A DNA stretch of 64,000 bases, taken from Paraspadella gotoi (lineage: Eukaryota > Chaetognatha). Within the stretch, counting starts at the first letter, position 1. Every line of letters begins with the position of its first letter. The position numbers were made by a program, and so were the translations under genes. The stretch spans positions 26,462,338 through 26,526,337 of the forward strand of contig CM119265.1 of assembly GCA_051294375.1 (NCBI GenBank), given 5' to 3'. Of the stretch, positions 49,839 through 61,494 are shown in pieces. The notes beneath the pieces were generated by a model. It saw nothing but the letters and a program-made list of their open reading frames with translations, had not been told where the DNA came from and did no database searches.

Positions 49839-49939
49839 ATTTGCGGTTGCAGCTGTCGTTGTTGTTGTTGTTATTGTTGTCGTCGTTGTTGTCGTTGTTC
49901 TTGTCGTCGTTGTCGCCGCTAGGGTTGGCAATCTTTCCA

Positions 49940-49998
<59 letters not shown>

Positions 49999-50164
49999 CG
50001 AGAGAAGAGGAAAGAGAGAGAGAGAAAGAGTGGCAAACTGCAACAACTGAATAGAGAGAGATTCATTCATCGTCATTCAGTCATTCATCGTCATTCATTC
50101 ATTCATCGTCATTCATTCATTCATCGTCATTCATCCATTCATTCATTCATTCATTCGATTTTAG

Positions 50165-50237
50165 AATCGTGAAAATCGCTGCGGTGCAAAAATGCATTGT
50201 TCTTCCAACGACGGAACCAATAGCGAAGCAGAGAGAG
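50165..50237 (+). pseudogene. Beta-ureidopropionase exon 2, second copy
   Basis: This is the same exon as at 38578, with an extra A in the CAAAA run and a lost G two codons later. Six bases are locally out of frame and then the frame is restored. The splice sites TTAG and GTCAAG are kept. The compensating homopolymer indels are typical of single-pass long-read error. Confidence 0.8.
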
Positions 50238-50932
50238 GTCAAGTAATTTCCCATTTTATTCATTGCTCATTCATTGCTTTATCACTGATTTATTTTTTTT
50301 GCTTTATTCAATGCTACGTTTACTACTTTATTCACTGATTTGTATTACTTTTTTCATTTCTTTATTTATTGTTTATTTCTTGCTTTATTCGCTGCATCAT
50401 TCTTTGCTTTACTCACCGATTTATTTCGAAATAGTTTGAATAATTTATTACAAAATTCAAAATTCAGTTCAAAGTTCAGCTTCATTCCATTATGGTCAAA
50501 TTTGTTATGCCTTGGACTAAGGATAAGTTAGGCTAAGACATCCAACCCTCACGATATTTAACAGGGCAAGACCTTCCAAGATTTTAACCCCAGATTTTCT
50601 CATGTTAGCTATCATTCATTTATTCGTTCATTTATTTATTCACCATCTCGCTTCATATACAATTGATTGAATCATTTTCTCAATTTATTTCCTTGTTTAT
50701 TAATCCTCGCGTCTCCTTATTCAATATTTCTTCCTTTCCCTCCCCCCCCCCTTGTCCCGCCTAGGCCGATTATTATTGATCTTTTCCACGTGTTTACCTC
50801 CGACTCTTTTACCCTCTTATCTATTCCGATTTATAGCCCTGATTTATGGCAAGATTTATGGCGAGATTTATGGCGAGATTTATCCGCCTTTTTAAACTTT
50901 AGTCTTTTTTTTTCTCTCTCTCTCTCTTTCAG

Positions 50933-51004
50933 GCGCTTGCATCAAAGGATCTCGGAGATGGTCAGCGCTGCAGCGGATTGCGCGCCAATGTCGTTTGTTT
51001 GCAG
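50933..51004 (+). pseudogene. Beta-ureidopropionase exon 3, second copy
   Basis: This copy of the exon at 39355 has an inserted T (GGCGCTTGCAT) and a lost G (GATTGCGCGCC). Most of the exon is out of frame although its total length is unchanged. The acceptor is again a (CT)n run ending in TTTCAG. Confidence 0.8.
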
Positions 51005-51127
51005 GTCGGTCGGTCGGTCCCAAAAAAAATGACAACAACGACGACAAGGGCATTGCCTCGCCTCCGGTGAGATGAGGGACGAATATAGTACGTGGAACGA
51101 CTTGGATTGGGTGAAGATCGTGGAGAG

Positions 51128-51217
<90 letters not shown>

Positions 51218-51697
51218 GAGAAAGAGAGAGAGAGAGAGAGAGAGTCAATCGGCGAGAGAAGAGAGAAAAAAAAGCGACGAACCGGAAAATGGGCGTGGCT
51301 GTGGAAACGGAAAGAAAAGAGAAGAAGGAGGGAGGTATGGGAGTGTTGAAGGGTAAGGATCTGGGTGAGGCGATGAGTGAAGGATTATAAGGGATGGAAA
51401 ATTAGGGTAAGTGAATCTTTGTATCAAAGCAGCGTTTAAAGATATGGTTGTTGAAAGAGAAAAGGAATATTAAATGAAAGAAATTTAATATTAAAAACAA
51501 AAAGAATAAAAAAGTTAATTTAAAAAATACTTGAGGGATAAAATCTTAGTTGAGGCGACGACGACGACGACGACAACGACGACAACCAATGACCAAAAAG
51601 CGCAAGATCTTCGACGAGCCAAGAGAAACAATCGTTGCCAGAAAAAAAACAGTCAAGTGACGCTCTTCTCTCTCTCTCTCTCTCTCTCTCTTTCTTC

Positions 51698-51774
<77 letters not shown>

Positions 51775-51836
51775 CACCCGATTCTAATCTCTTTGGCCAT
51801 TCGTACTAATGTTTGAGAACATTCCTCCTCCTCCTC

Positions 51837-51868
<32 letters not shown>

Positions 51869-52503
51869 GTTTTCTCTCCAGCTTTTCTGCATTATTTTCT
51901 TTTCTTCTTTTTCTTTCTTTTTTTTTTTTCTCTAAATGTATCTTCTTACCTTCACTGTTTTCTTTTCACTGTTTCTTTTCTCCGCTTTGTTTTCCTTTTT
52001 GTTCCATTGCCTCGTCCCTCTGCTTGCTTTCCTTCTTTCTTTTTTTCTTTCTTTTTTTCTTTTTATTTCTTTCTTATTCTATTTTTTTTCCTCTTCAATT
52101 CTATTTCCCTATTTCTTTCTTTCCTTTTCTTTCCTTTTTTCCCCTCTTCCTTTCCTCCTTTTTCCTCCATTTCCTCTTCATCTTCCTCCATTTTCACGCA
52201 TTCTTCCTTCATTTTTCTCTTTTTTCTTCTTATTTGTTTGTGTTTTCGACGTCATTTTATTTTTCTTTCTGAATTTTCTCCCATTTTTTTTTCTTCGGTT
52301 GAAGAATCACTTCTTCATTTTTTTTCCCTCTCAATTCATGATCTTTATTCATGCAAGTTTAATTTCATCTATACTTAAATCTTTCAATATCATTTTGGGT
52401 ATGTATTACGATTACTCGCCGATAAATTGGTACATAAATTTGCATTAGCAATATATTTATTTTGTACCCTCTTTTACGAGTTTCACTCGTTTCACATAAT
52501 TAT

Positions 52504-53473
52504 TAGGGCGTTTGAAAAATAACGAAATATAACAAATCAAGTGAGGCTACATAGCTATTTTAGTGTAATAAAGTCTGTAGAATTCGATGATGATAACCAT
52601 TTTTTTGTATAGTCTCATCTTCTTTGTCGGAAATGGCGATTTTTGCAGCATATAAGGTGCTATTAAAATGGAGCAAACATTGTAGAGTATAAGAAACTCA
52701 AATATTAAGATTTTATAAAAGCCATATTTAACTTACATAATATGAAAATAAAGACCCATATAAATATTTGGTAAGTTTATTTACAAATTTTATATTTTAT
52801 TAATAGTTTGTTAGCTATATTTATTAATAAATAATAATAAAAAATAAGCTAAAGTGAAAAAATAAAAATTTTAAAATTTAAAACCGGATTTGAATTCCTT
52901 ACAAAAAGTTAGTATAAGAAAGTATAATCCATTTTAAAAAAAATCTTTCATTAAGTAGGTTAAAAATATTAAAACTATTATTTTTGTTTAATTTTTTCAA
53001 TTTTTCGCTTAAAATTATAGTTTTTCTGAATTTTGACCAACTTAATGACATAATTTTGATATAAAAATTATATTTTCTTATATCAACTTTTCAAAGAATG
53101 CAAATCCATGAAAAAATTTTTGAAATTATTATTTTTTTAACTTTAGCCCAATTTTTACTCATAATTATTAATAATATAGTAACTAACTTTTATAAAACAT
53201 AAAATTTAAAAATAAACTTACCAAATATTTTTTATAAGTCTTATTTTTTATTTCAAAAGCTCATATAATTTTTAAAATTTAATAATTTATTTATCATAAC
53301 TTATAATGGTTTTGCTATTTATAACAAATTTTATAAACATTAAAAACCGCCATTTCCGACAAGAAAGATAAAATTATACAAAAAATGTCACCGCGAATTC
53401 TACAGACTACACTTACACTAAAAATAGTATGTACTCACTTGATTGTTATATTTTGTTATTTTTTCACGCTCTA
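52504..53473. mobile_element. Non-autonomous hAT-like element (970 bp, 8 bp target duplication)
   Basis: The left end TAGGGCGTTTGAAAAATAAC and the right end, read in reverse as TAGAGCGTGAAAAAATAAC, are terminal inverted repeats. Both fit the hAT consensus YARNG. The inverted similarity extends over at least 145 bases, for example GTCTGTAGAATTCG and GTCGGAAATGGCG in both arms, and weakly to the centre. The element is flanked by ATAATTAT on both sides (52496-52503 and 53474-53481). The matching place in copy 1 (40876-40883) has a single ATAATTAT and no element. It is very AT-rich and has no long ORF, so a transposase would have to come from elsewhere. Confidence 0.85.
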
Positions 53474-53939
53474 ATAATTATATAATGTTATATTCTACTA
53501 ATATTTTTGTCTCATATCTTCTTTCTCATCTACCAAAACACTCTTCTTCCTTGCTTTCTTTATCCTACCTTCTATTCTACCTTTCTTTATCCTACCTACC
53601 TATCATTCTCTTTTATCCAATACAATCTTCAATCTTCATCCCTCTTTCCTTTTTCCCTTCACATCTCTTCATTTCTCTTTTCCTCTCCTCCCATTCTCCT
53701 TCGTCTCCCTCTCCTTTCCTCCCTTCCTCCCTTCCTACCTCCCCCCTCCCCTCCCTTTCCTCCCCCTCTCTCCCCTTCCCTATCTCCCTCCCTTCTCTCC
53801 TTCTTCCCACCAAACAAAACGGCCAAAAACCGAATTATTAATGTTTTCTTTCCGAATAATAAAACAGAAAAAAAAAAACCTTCCATCATGATGATACTTA
53901 TCCTTTTCCCCATTTTTTTTCTACACCTTTTCAACGCGA

Positions 53940-54240
53940 GCCCACTTCGGTTTTTTTTTAGTCACTTCGGCTGTCTGTCGTCGTCTGTCCACTTACTTAT
54001 AAATGTACATAATTTTTCTAGATAGTTAATTCTCATTGTTAAGACAGAAAAAAACCAAATTAATGGACTGTTAGCGCGCCTTCAGGAAATCTTAAAACTA
54101 TAAATAATAAAGACGGAATTCCGATGCAGTGTGTGTCATGAATAAACAGGCTAGAAAGATGTTCGTAGTCATGCAGTCATGTCATGTCGCGTCATATCAC
54201 CGTCATGTCACTGCGGCCGCAAACACATTGGATGAACGAC
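53940..54240 (+). repeat. Interspersed repeat family 2 (copy in duplication)
   Basis: Same sequence as 41340-41640, in the second duplication copy, with scattered base losses. Confidence 0.75.
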
Positions 54241-54404
54241 CTTGTTTCTTTCTCAATTTATTTTTACGCTTTCGCTTACCTCTCCCTTCTTTAAAATCAC
54301 ACGATATCTGTGCCACATTTCTCTTCCCTACCGTCAATTCCAACTCTGACCAACTCGTCCCCCACCCCCGATCCCACCCCCTACTTTTACGCCACCAACC
54401 ACAG

Positions 54405-54609
54405 GAGGCGTGGACGCGATGCCCTTCGCCTTCTGCACTTCGCGAGAAGACGCCGTGGTGCGAGTCGCCGAGTCCGCCGAAGATGGGCGCCACACGCGTC
54501 TCTGTCAGAAATTGGCGCGGGCGCCACAACTGCGTCATCATTTCCCGGCGATTTTGGAGAGAGACTGATCACGGGAGACGCTGTGGAACACCGCCGTGGT
54601 CATTTCAAA
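54405..54609 (+). pseudogene. Beta-ureidopropionase exon 4, second copy, several indels
   Basis: This copy of the exon at 41815 carries several indels: GC inserted after GAGGCGTGGAC, a base lost in GCGAGTCGCC, G runs lengthened or shortened, and a G lost in GAGACTGATC. No reading frame survives. The donor region AAAGTCAGTGGG is unchanged. A 25-N gap follows 59 bases downstream. Confidence 0.8.
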
Positions 54610-54668
54610 GTCAGTGGGGGAGTTGAAAGTGTGATAAATTGTGGGCCCGTGGGCTGTTTCTCGATGAG

Positions 54669-54693
54669 NNNNNNNNNNNNNNNNNNNNNNNNN
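54669..54693. other. Assembly gap (25 N) at the end of duplication copy 2
   Basis: Same 25-base placeholder size as at 29410. It follows the last base that matches copy 1. Confidence 1.
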
Positions 54694-54797
54694 AGTGGTC
54701 GTAAGATGAGAGTGGTCATAAGATAAGAGTGGTTGGAAGATGAGAGTGGTCGTAAGATGAGAGTGGTCGGAAGATGGGAGTGGTCGTAAGATAAGAG
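54694..54797 (+). repeat. 17-base repeat GATGAGAGTGGTCGTAA
   Basis: About six units start right after the 25-N gap. The same unit is present once at the end of duplication copy 1 (42075-42087). Confidence 0.85.
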
Positions 54798-55444
54798 TTT
54801 TCAAAAATGAAGGTAGACCATGAATGTGTGAAGTGAAAAATATTTTTAATTGTAGTACAGTGGTAAACAAAAGTGCAACAAATGTGTGATAAATTATGGA
54901 AAGTTGACATGATTAAAAGATAAAGAATCTGAAAAGGAACTAAATATCTCGATGGCTCAGCTAATCAACAACTCTTGACTCAAGACAACTTCCTCTCTCT
55001 CTCTCTCGAAAGGCAAAGAGAGATTTCTAGTCTCGACCGATTTTAAGTCTTAATTGCTCTTCTGGTTTTTCGGTGTCTGGAATTCGAAGGAAGGAATCGA
55101 TGAAGTATCGTCGTCGTTGTCGTCGTTGTCGTCGTCGTTGTCGTTTGATTGGCCGTTTGCAGTCGACGATTTTCCGCGCCTTGATTGGTTTCCTCGTTCG
55201 CCATTGATTGTCTTCCGTGTTTTGTCACAAACAGAAGGGAACCGTTTGGCTGTTATCACCATTAGTCTTACCGTAATTGCTGCAACCAAAACGGCCATTA
55301 TCACCATTCTCGCTTAGAAAGCAATGTTACCGAAAGTAGCCAATAATCAGGCTTGGACAATCGCGCCAACGTAAAAAGAAAAGATCTCTCGATTTAACGA
55401 TGCTCTGTGAAAAAGTTCCTAGATGCATCTGCTGAACGATGGAG

Positions 55445-55942
55445 AAAAGAATAAAAGACACCTGGTCTAGGAAAAAGAAAAAAGAAAAAAATTAAATAGA
55501 GGAAAAAAAACCTACCGAAGAAAAGTAAAAAGGAAGTATCTGTCCTATAAAAAATCAAAAAAAGAAGCACCTGCCGAAGTGAAGAAAAAATAAAGCACCT
55601 ACTAAGGAAATTAAAAGAAAAATAAGCCAAAACGAGCTTATAATAACGAATAATATAAACGAGCCAAAGAAAAAAAAAGGAAGCACCTACCTAAGAAAAG
55701 AAAAGAAAAGGAAAGCACCTGCCTAATAAAGGAAAATAAGGGGAACAACTGCCGAGGAAAATAAAATAAAAAGGAAGCACCTGTCGTAGAAAAGAATAGA
55801 AAAAGGAAGCACCTGCCAAAGAAAGGAAAAGGGAAGCACCTCCCCAAGAAAAGAAAGGTTAAAGGAAGCACCTGTTGTAGAAAAGAAAAGAAAAAGGAAA
55901 CACCTGCAAAATAAAAGAAAGGATAAAGGAAGCACCTGGTCT
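55445..55942 (+). repeat. GGAAGCACCTGCCNAAGAAAAG minisatellite
   Basis: About 13 imperfect units of 30-40 bases, each with CACCTG or a variant followed by AAGAAAAG-type sequence. Located in UPB1 intron 4. CACCTG is an E-box, probably by chance. Confidence 0.75.
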
Positions 55943-56113
55943 CTTTATGACCGAGTGAATTCTTCGTCACGATGTGAGGAGGATAAGAAAAGTTCCAGAT
56001 GTCACGATGCGATTAAAAGTATTTATTTCCGATGTAAACCATAAAAAAAGGAACTTTTGATTAAAAATGTTAAAATTCTTGAGGTTTTAAAAAGTTTTTA
56101 AGGTTTTTTTTTT

Positions 56114-56801
56114 NNNNNNNNNNNNNNNNNNNNNNNNNNNNNNNNNNNNNNNNNNNNNNNNNNNNNNNNNNNNNNNNNNNNNNNNNNNNNNNNNNNNNNN
56201 NNNNNNNNNNNNNNNNNNNNNNNNNNNNNNNNNNNNNNNNNNNNNNNNNNNNNNNNNNNNNNNNNNNNNNNNNNNNNNNNNNNNNNNNNNNNNNNNNNNN
56301 NNNNNNNNNNNNNNNNNNNNNNNNNNNNNNNNNNNNNNNNNNNNNNNNNNNNNNNNNNNNNNNNNNNNNNNNNNNNNNNNNNNNNNNNNNNNNNNNNNNN
56401 NNNNNNNNNNNNNNNNNNNNNNNNNNNNNNNNNNNNNNNNNNNNNNNNNNNNNNNNNNNNNNNNNNNNNNNNNNNNNNNNNNNNNNNNNNNNNNNNNNNN
56501 NNNNNNNNNNNNNNNNNNNNNNNNNNNNNNNNNNNNNNNNNNNNNNNNNNNNNNNNNNNNNNNNNNNNNNNNNNNNNNNNNNNNNNNNNNNNNNNNNNNN
56601 NNNNNNNNNNNNNNNNNNNNNNNNNNNNNNNNNNNNNNNNNNNNNNNNNNNNNNNNNNNNNNNNNNNNNNNNNNNNNNNNNNNNNNNNNNNNNNNNNNNN
56701 NNNNNNNNNNNNNNNNNNNNNNNNNNNNNNNNNNNNNNNNNNNNNNNNNNNNNNNNNNNNNNNNNNNNNNNNNNNNNNNNNNNNNNNNNNNNNNNNNNNN
56801 N
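56114..56801. other. Assembly gap (688 N) before UPB1 exon 5
   Basis: It removes all of the 3' splice region except the AG. Confidence 1.
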
Positions 56802-56803
56802 AG

Positions 56804-56966
56804 CTCCGGCGAGGTGATCGGCAAGACTCGTAAAAACCACATCCCGCGCGTTGGAGACTTCAACGAATCCACGTACTACTTGGAGGGCGACACCGGACAT
56901 CGAGTCTTCGAGACAAGGTTCGGGAAGATCGCCGTCAACATTTGCTACGGGAGACACCACCCGCAG
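56804..56966 (+). CDS. UPB1: Beta-ureidopropionase, exon 5, with catalytic Lys and Cys
   Basis: The acceptor AG (56802-56803) is all that remains after a 688-base gap. The 163-base exon encodes [40 protein letters not shown] and [14 protein letters not shown]. The second Lys of GKTRKN (56832-56834) corresponds to human Lys196. Cys TGC at 56943-56945 in NICYGRHHP is the nucleophile, human Cys233. With the Glu of exon 4 the nitrilase triad is complete. The donor is GTTTGG, phase 0. This exon exists once in the window and can be spliced from either copy of exon 4. Confidence 0.93.
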
Positions 56967-57157
56967 GTTTGGGGTGGGGGGAAAGGTGTTCAGAGGGTGG
57001 TCAATGACCACTGGTCAGGGAATGAGAAGTGAAGGTGGTTTGAAGAGAAAATGGGGCCTATTTAAATTGAGAATGATTTCTCAAAATATTCTATTCAATA
57101 TATTCATACATTTAAAAGATTATCTGTGAAAATAATTGTTTATAAAATAAAATAATA

Positions 57158-57228
57158 GGCACAGACGGGGTTCGAACCCGCGATCTTCGGTTTACAAGAC
57201 CGACGCCTTACCACTTGGCCACTGCGCC
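57158..57228 (-). tRNA. tRNA-Thr (anticodon UGU)
   Basis: This 71-base minus-strand gene folds as a full cloverleaf. Acceptor arm GGCGCAG pairs with CTGTGCC (one G-T). The D arm contains AGTGGCCAAGTGGT. The anticodon stem TCGGT/ACCGA encloses loop CTTGTAA, anticodon TGT. The T arm GCGGG-TTCGAAC-CCCGT is intact. Box A and box B promoters are internal. There is no intron and no encoded CCA. It lies within intron 5 of the UPB1-type gene, on the opposite strand. Confidence 0.93.
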
Positions 57229-57802
57229 TCTGAATAATTGCCTCCGAAGTTTGAAATTTATTCCTCTAAGTCTCGATTCGGAATCAAACAACATAAGTGC
57301 TCAATCGTCGAAAAAAAAAATAGAAAAAAATATTTCAACTTCGTTCGGTTAACTTGAAAAAAGTCAGGTTACGAGGCCGTTTTGACACGAAATGGAATTT
57401 AATTTAACAAAAAATTATGGTCGTCAAATATTCATGCGGTAAATTAAAAATAAATAATTATAAGATATGAGCGTTAAATTTCAGTTTAGTAAGTATTTTT
57501 ATTCAGTTGAGAGTGCCTAGTTCATTTGTCTCTTATTCATAATTCATATAATTTTTAAACTCTTTTAACCTCGTTCCGTTTTCACAGTTCGTCAAACTCG
57601 ATCCTTACCTTTCTCTCATTTCAACCGGACGAGCTACTACTTTCCCGTCATTTCATTCACTGCTTCATTTTTCTCTCTCTGAATGTCAGATTCAAAAAAA
57701 AAAATCTTTCCCCCGGCTTTTATTCATATCGTAAGGTTTCTGCGGCTCGGGTTTTATTCATTCTTTCATTTCCTCGTTTTTCAGTCTTTGCTTCTACGGT
57801 TG

Positions 57803-57988
57803 NNNNNNNNNNNNNNNNNNNNNNNNNNNNNNNNNNNNNNNNNNNNNNNNNNNNNNNNNNNNNNNNNNNNNNNNNNNNNNNNNNNNNNNNNNNNNNNNNN
57901 NNNNNNNNNNNNNNNNNNNNNNNNNNNNNNNNNNNNNNNNNNNNNNNNNNNNNNNNNNNNNNNNNNNNNNNNNNNNNNNNNNNNNNNN
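57803..57988. other. Assembly gap (186 N)
   Basis: In UPB1 intron 5. Confidence 1.
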
Positions 57989-58039
57989 TTTTTTTCCTGA
58001 AGCCACGACTAATCTCCGTCGATCGTTCAGTCAAAGCCA

Positions 58040-58155
58040 ATGATCGGGGCTCTCTTTTCCGAGACTGCCCCATTCTCTTCTCTAACCTAATCCCTAACCT
58101 AATCCCTAACCTCTATCCCTAACCTAATCTCTAACCTAATCTCTAACCTAACCCT
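58040..58155 (+). repeat. Interspersed repeat family 3, CCTAACC part
   Basis: GGGGCTCTCTTTTCCGAGAC then TGCCCCATTCTC, followed by six or so CTAACCTAATCCC units. It is telomere-like in composition but irregular and flanked by family features, so not a telomere. Confidence 0.55.
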
Positions 58156-58224
58156 TTTTCATTCACGATTGGAATTTCTTCACACGACATTCAAGTTCAC
58201 AATCGCGAGTTCTCGCGGAGCAAC

Positions 58225-58575
58225 TCTATAAGTCACTTTTCGGGCGGTCTGTCGGTTCGTCGGTCTGTGGGTATGTCTGTCAATCGCTCTGTCCCACTTA
58301 CGTTGAAAAAGTATATAATTTTTCTATAGTTGGTTGCTCTTTTGTTAAGACAGGAAAAAACCTCAAATCTAAGGGACTGCTAGCGCTGCCTCCAGTTTAT
58401 CCTAAAACTAAAATAGAATAAAAGACGGAATTTTGATGCAGTGCATGTCATAAATACACTGGCTAAGAAAGTTATTGTAGTCATGTAGTCATGTTATGTC
58501 ATGTCATTTTACGTCATGTCATGTCACGAGAAATATACGTGATAAGGCAGTCACTGCGGAGCAACACATTTGAAT
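58225..58575 (+). repeat. Interspersed repeat family 2
   Basis: AGTCACTTTTCGGGCGGTCT, GGGACTGCTAGCGCTGCCT and AAGACGGAATTTTGATGCAG, a longer TCATGTCATG tract, then CACTGCGGAGCAACACATTT. It is an independent copy of family 2, several percent diverged. Confidence 0.75.
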
Positions 58576-59463
58576 TACCGTTTCTTTTTTATTTTATTAT
58601 ATTTTTATTTAAACTTTCTCCATTTTTTTTTATTCAATAATATTTCCATTTCAGGTTCTCTCCTACATTTTATTTCCATTTTTCTTTTTCCATTTTTCTT
58701 TAATTCACTTTGATTTCCTCTTTTTTCTCTCGATCTCAAAATCAAAAAAAAATTTTAAAAACTTGAGATTTTTTCACATCAACGACTTTTTCACGTGTAA
58801 ATTTTACTTCACGAACGAGTTTAACGATTGGAAAAATGAAAGAAGGAAAGAAAGAATTAAAAGTAGTAGTTGACCTGAATTGATTCTAACATTAAATATT
58901 AATTATTCAAGTCGGCAAAATTTATATATGATATATATCATTGGTACAAACGATTCATTATGAAGTTTTAATCCTTCGCGACCGAAATATGAAAACGATT
59001 TACCAATGAATTAAGCAATCAATCAATCAAATAATGAATCAACGTCCGAGGGAAAGCAGTCGTCTGATGACGCATCAAAAGAGCAGACGGAATTCGGAAA
59101 TTGAGCGTAAATATTGTTCCCTCAGGAACATAGTATTAAAAAAGTAAATAATAAAAAAAGTATATTAATGTTTTGTAAAAATTAACTTCCCTTTCCATCC
59201 AACCTTCCGTGTTTCTCCGTCGTAAACAAATTAGCTTAATATTCTTTCTTTTTTTTCTTTTCTTTCTTTCTTTCTATTTTTTTTCCTTTTTTTTTCTTCT
59301 TCAACTTGTTTTTCCTCTCAAAGACTTTGCGTCTGTTCCTCTCAGTCCCGTTATTACGAAGACGGTAGACGCTTTTTTATTATTTATTATTTTCCTTTTT
59401 TTTTTCTTAATTCATATAATTTTTAAACTCTTTTCACCTCGTCGTGATCGTCGTCGTCGTCGT

Positions 59464-59644
59464 NNNNNNNNNNNNNNNNNNNNNNNNNNNNNNNNNNNNN
59501 NNNNNNNNNNNNNNNNNNNNNNNNNNNNNNNNNNNNNNNNNNNNNNNNNNNNNNNNNNNNNNNNNNNNNNNNNNNNNNNNNNNNNNNNNNNNNNNNNNNN
59601 NNNNNNNNNNNNNNNNNNNNNNNNNNNNNNNNNNNNNNNNNNNN
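59464..59644. other. Assembly gap (181 N) in a (GTC)n/(GTCATT)n tract
   Basis: The flanks are TCGTCGTCGTCGT on the left and CGTCATTGTTGTCATTTTTG on the right. Confidence 1.
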
Positions 59645-59804
59645 ATTCTCGTCATTGTTGTCATTTTTGTCATTCTCGTCATTGCTGTCATTTTTGTCAT
59701 TTTCGTGAGAGAATTGTTTATCGATTTATTGATGCGAAGCTGAGCTCGCCCGGTTGCTTTATTGTTGGTCTAACCTAATCATTGGCCTTGCTTTGTTGTC
59801 GTCG

Positions 59805-59936
59805 NNNNNNNNNNNNNNNNNNNNNNNNNNNNNNNNNNNNNNNNNNNNNNNNNNNNNNNNNNNNNNNNNNNNNNNNNNNNNNNNNNNNNNNNNNNNNNNN
59901 NNNNNNNNNNNNNNNNNNNNNNNNNNNNNNNNNNNN
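59805..59936. other. Assembly gap (132 N)
   Basis: It starts in TTGTCGTCG, again a trinucleotide repeat. Confidence 1.
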
Positions 59937-60314
59937 TCCTGTCAATGTTGCTTTATTTGTACTTGGCTTTAGAAGCTTTATTAAAAGTCTGGCTGAATCT
60001 GTTTTTACAATTTTAATAATATTTTTTTTTTTTGACAATTGTAAAAAATCCTATTTCAATTGGTTCCGCCCTGAATACGCGTCAACGGCCTTTGCGTCCC
60101 GAGAAGAGAAAGACTGAATGAAATGAATGGAAACTGATTGAGAAATGAATGGAATCGCGAAAAACAATTGACTTCATTGCAGTTGGCTTAATTTGCTTAG
60201 TTTGCTTTTTTTCTCTTCTTTTATTTTTATCCTCTTTCCGATGTTTTTTTTTGTTTTGTTTTTTTTGTCAGAGAGAGAGAAGAGAGAGAGAGAGAGAAGA
60301 GAAGAGAGGAGACA

Positions 60315-60493
60315 NNNNNNNNNNNNNNNNNNNNNNNNNNNNNNNNNNNNNNNNNNNNNNNNNNNNNNNNNNNNNNNNNNNNNNNNNNNNNNNNNNNNNN
60401 NNNNNNNNNNNNNNNNNNNNNNNNNNNNNNNNNNNNNNNNNNNNNNNNNNNNNNNNNNNNNNNNNNNNNNNNNNNNNNNNNNNNNNNNNNNNN
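60315..60493. other. Assembly gap (179 N) in a (GA)n tract
   Basis: The left flank is GAGAGAAGAGAAGAGAGGAG. Confidence 1.
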
Positions 60494-60689
60494 GAGAATT
60501 AAAAAGTTAATTGTGTCGTCAGAAGTTAAAACCGCTGAGTTTCTTACTTGACCTTTCTTCTTTTTCTCACTTCTCTTTCCTTTTTTTGCTGTGAGGCAGT
60601 TAGAGCAGTCCAGCTACTGAAATTGTTTAACTGTTTAACTGTTTAAGTATATTCGATGCAAAAAGTAACAATAATTACAAAGAGATGTT

Positions 60690-60770
60690 GGCAGCAGTGG
60701 GATTCGAACCCACGCCTCCGAAGAGACTGGTGCCTTAAACCAGCGCCTTAGACCACTCGGCCATGCTACC
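60690..60770 (-). tRNA. tRNA-Leu (anticodon AAG)
   Basis: This 81-base minus-strand gene has acceptor GGTAGCA with TGCTGCC, D arm TGGCCGAGTGGTCTAAGGC, anticodon stem CTGGT/ACCAG with loop TTAAGGC (AAG), a class II variable arm TCTCTTCGGAGG, and T arm with GGTTCGAATCC. It closely resembles animal tRNA-Leu-AAG. It is intronless and lies antisense in UPB1 intron 5. Confidence 0.95.
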
Positions 60771-61494
60771 TCTTCCTGAATCTTTTTTATAATTTATAAC
60801 TGATTGACTTTGTTAATTTTTTTAACTTAATTCTACTTTTTCCGCTTATATCATTCGTGCATAATTAATGTCCCTTTTTGCCCCAATTTTTCTTTTTCCT
60901 ATTTTTTGACGTAAGATTAAGTTGGTTTCGAAAATAAACGGAGAATTTTCTCAAAAGGAGATTTTATTTATAAATTTTTAAACGATTTTTATTTTTTTTA
61001 CTTTTCTCCTTTCTTAAAATCCTTCTTCAAGTCACCATCCATACTTTTTTTTCGAAAGTGACTCTCGCCAGGAAAGAAAAAATTGCTCGCGAAAAAAAAA
61101 ACCTAAATTTTTAATGATTTTAAAACGTGAATCGAATGAGGAAAGGGAAAATCCCTGAGGAGAAAAGGTGAGAGAGAAAGGGAGTGTGAACCCCCGGAGT
61201 GAGTAGGAAGATTTTCTGCGAAATCCCCGATTTAAAAAATGGTAAGGAGGAGAAATATTTGCTGCGTTTTAGGGAGGAAACCATGTGATTCACATTTTTG
61301 TGAAGACTTCGTGATTCATCAGTGCTAATTTCTATTTCGGTGGTAGTAACTAAATTATTTCAGTATCAACATAAAAACTAGGTGGATATTAAATAAAAGA
61401 ACAGATTGAGGCGGTGTGAATATAGCATTTAAACATTCTAATTTGGTAGTTATAGGACCCACCAACAATGAACAGAATCCCCCTCTCTCTCAGT

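Larger units (their letters stand above)
57229..60689. other. UPB1 intron 5 between the two tRNA genes
   Basis: Four gaps, repeat families 2 and 3, T-rich tracts (59240-59300, 59390-59410) and AT-rich DNA. No exon found. Confidence 0.5.

Noticed and set aside
58083-58152. Interstitial telomere repeat
   Set aside because: Units are irregular and recur with the same non-telomeric flanks at other loci, so it is part of an interspersed family.
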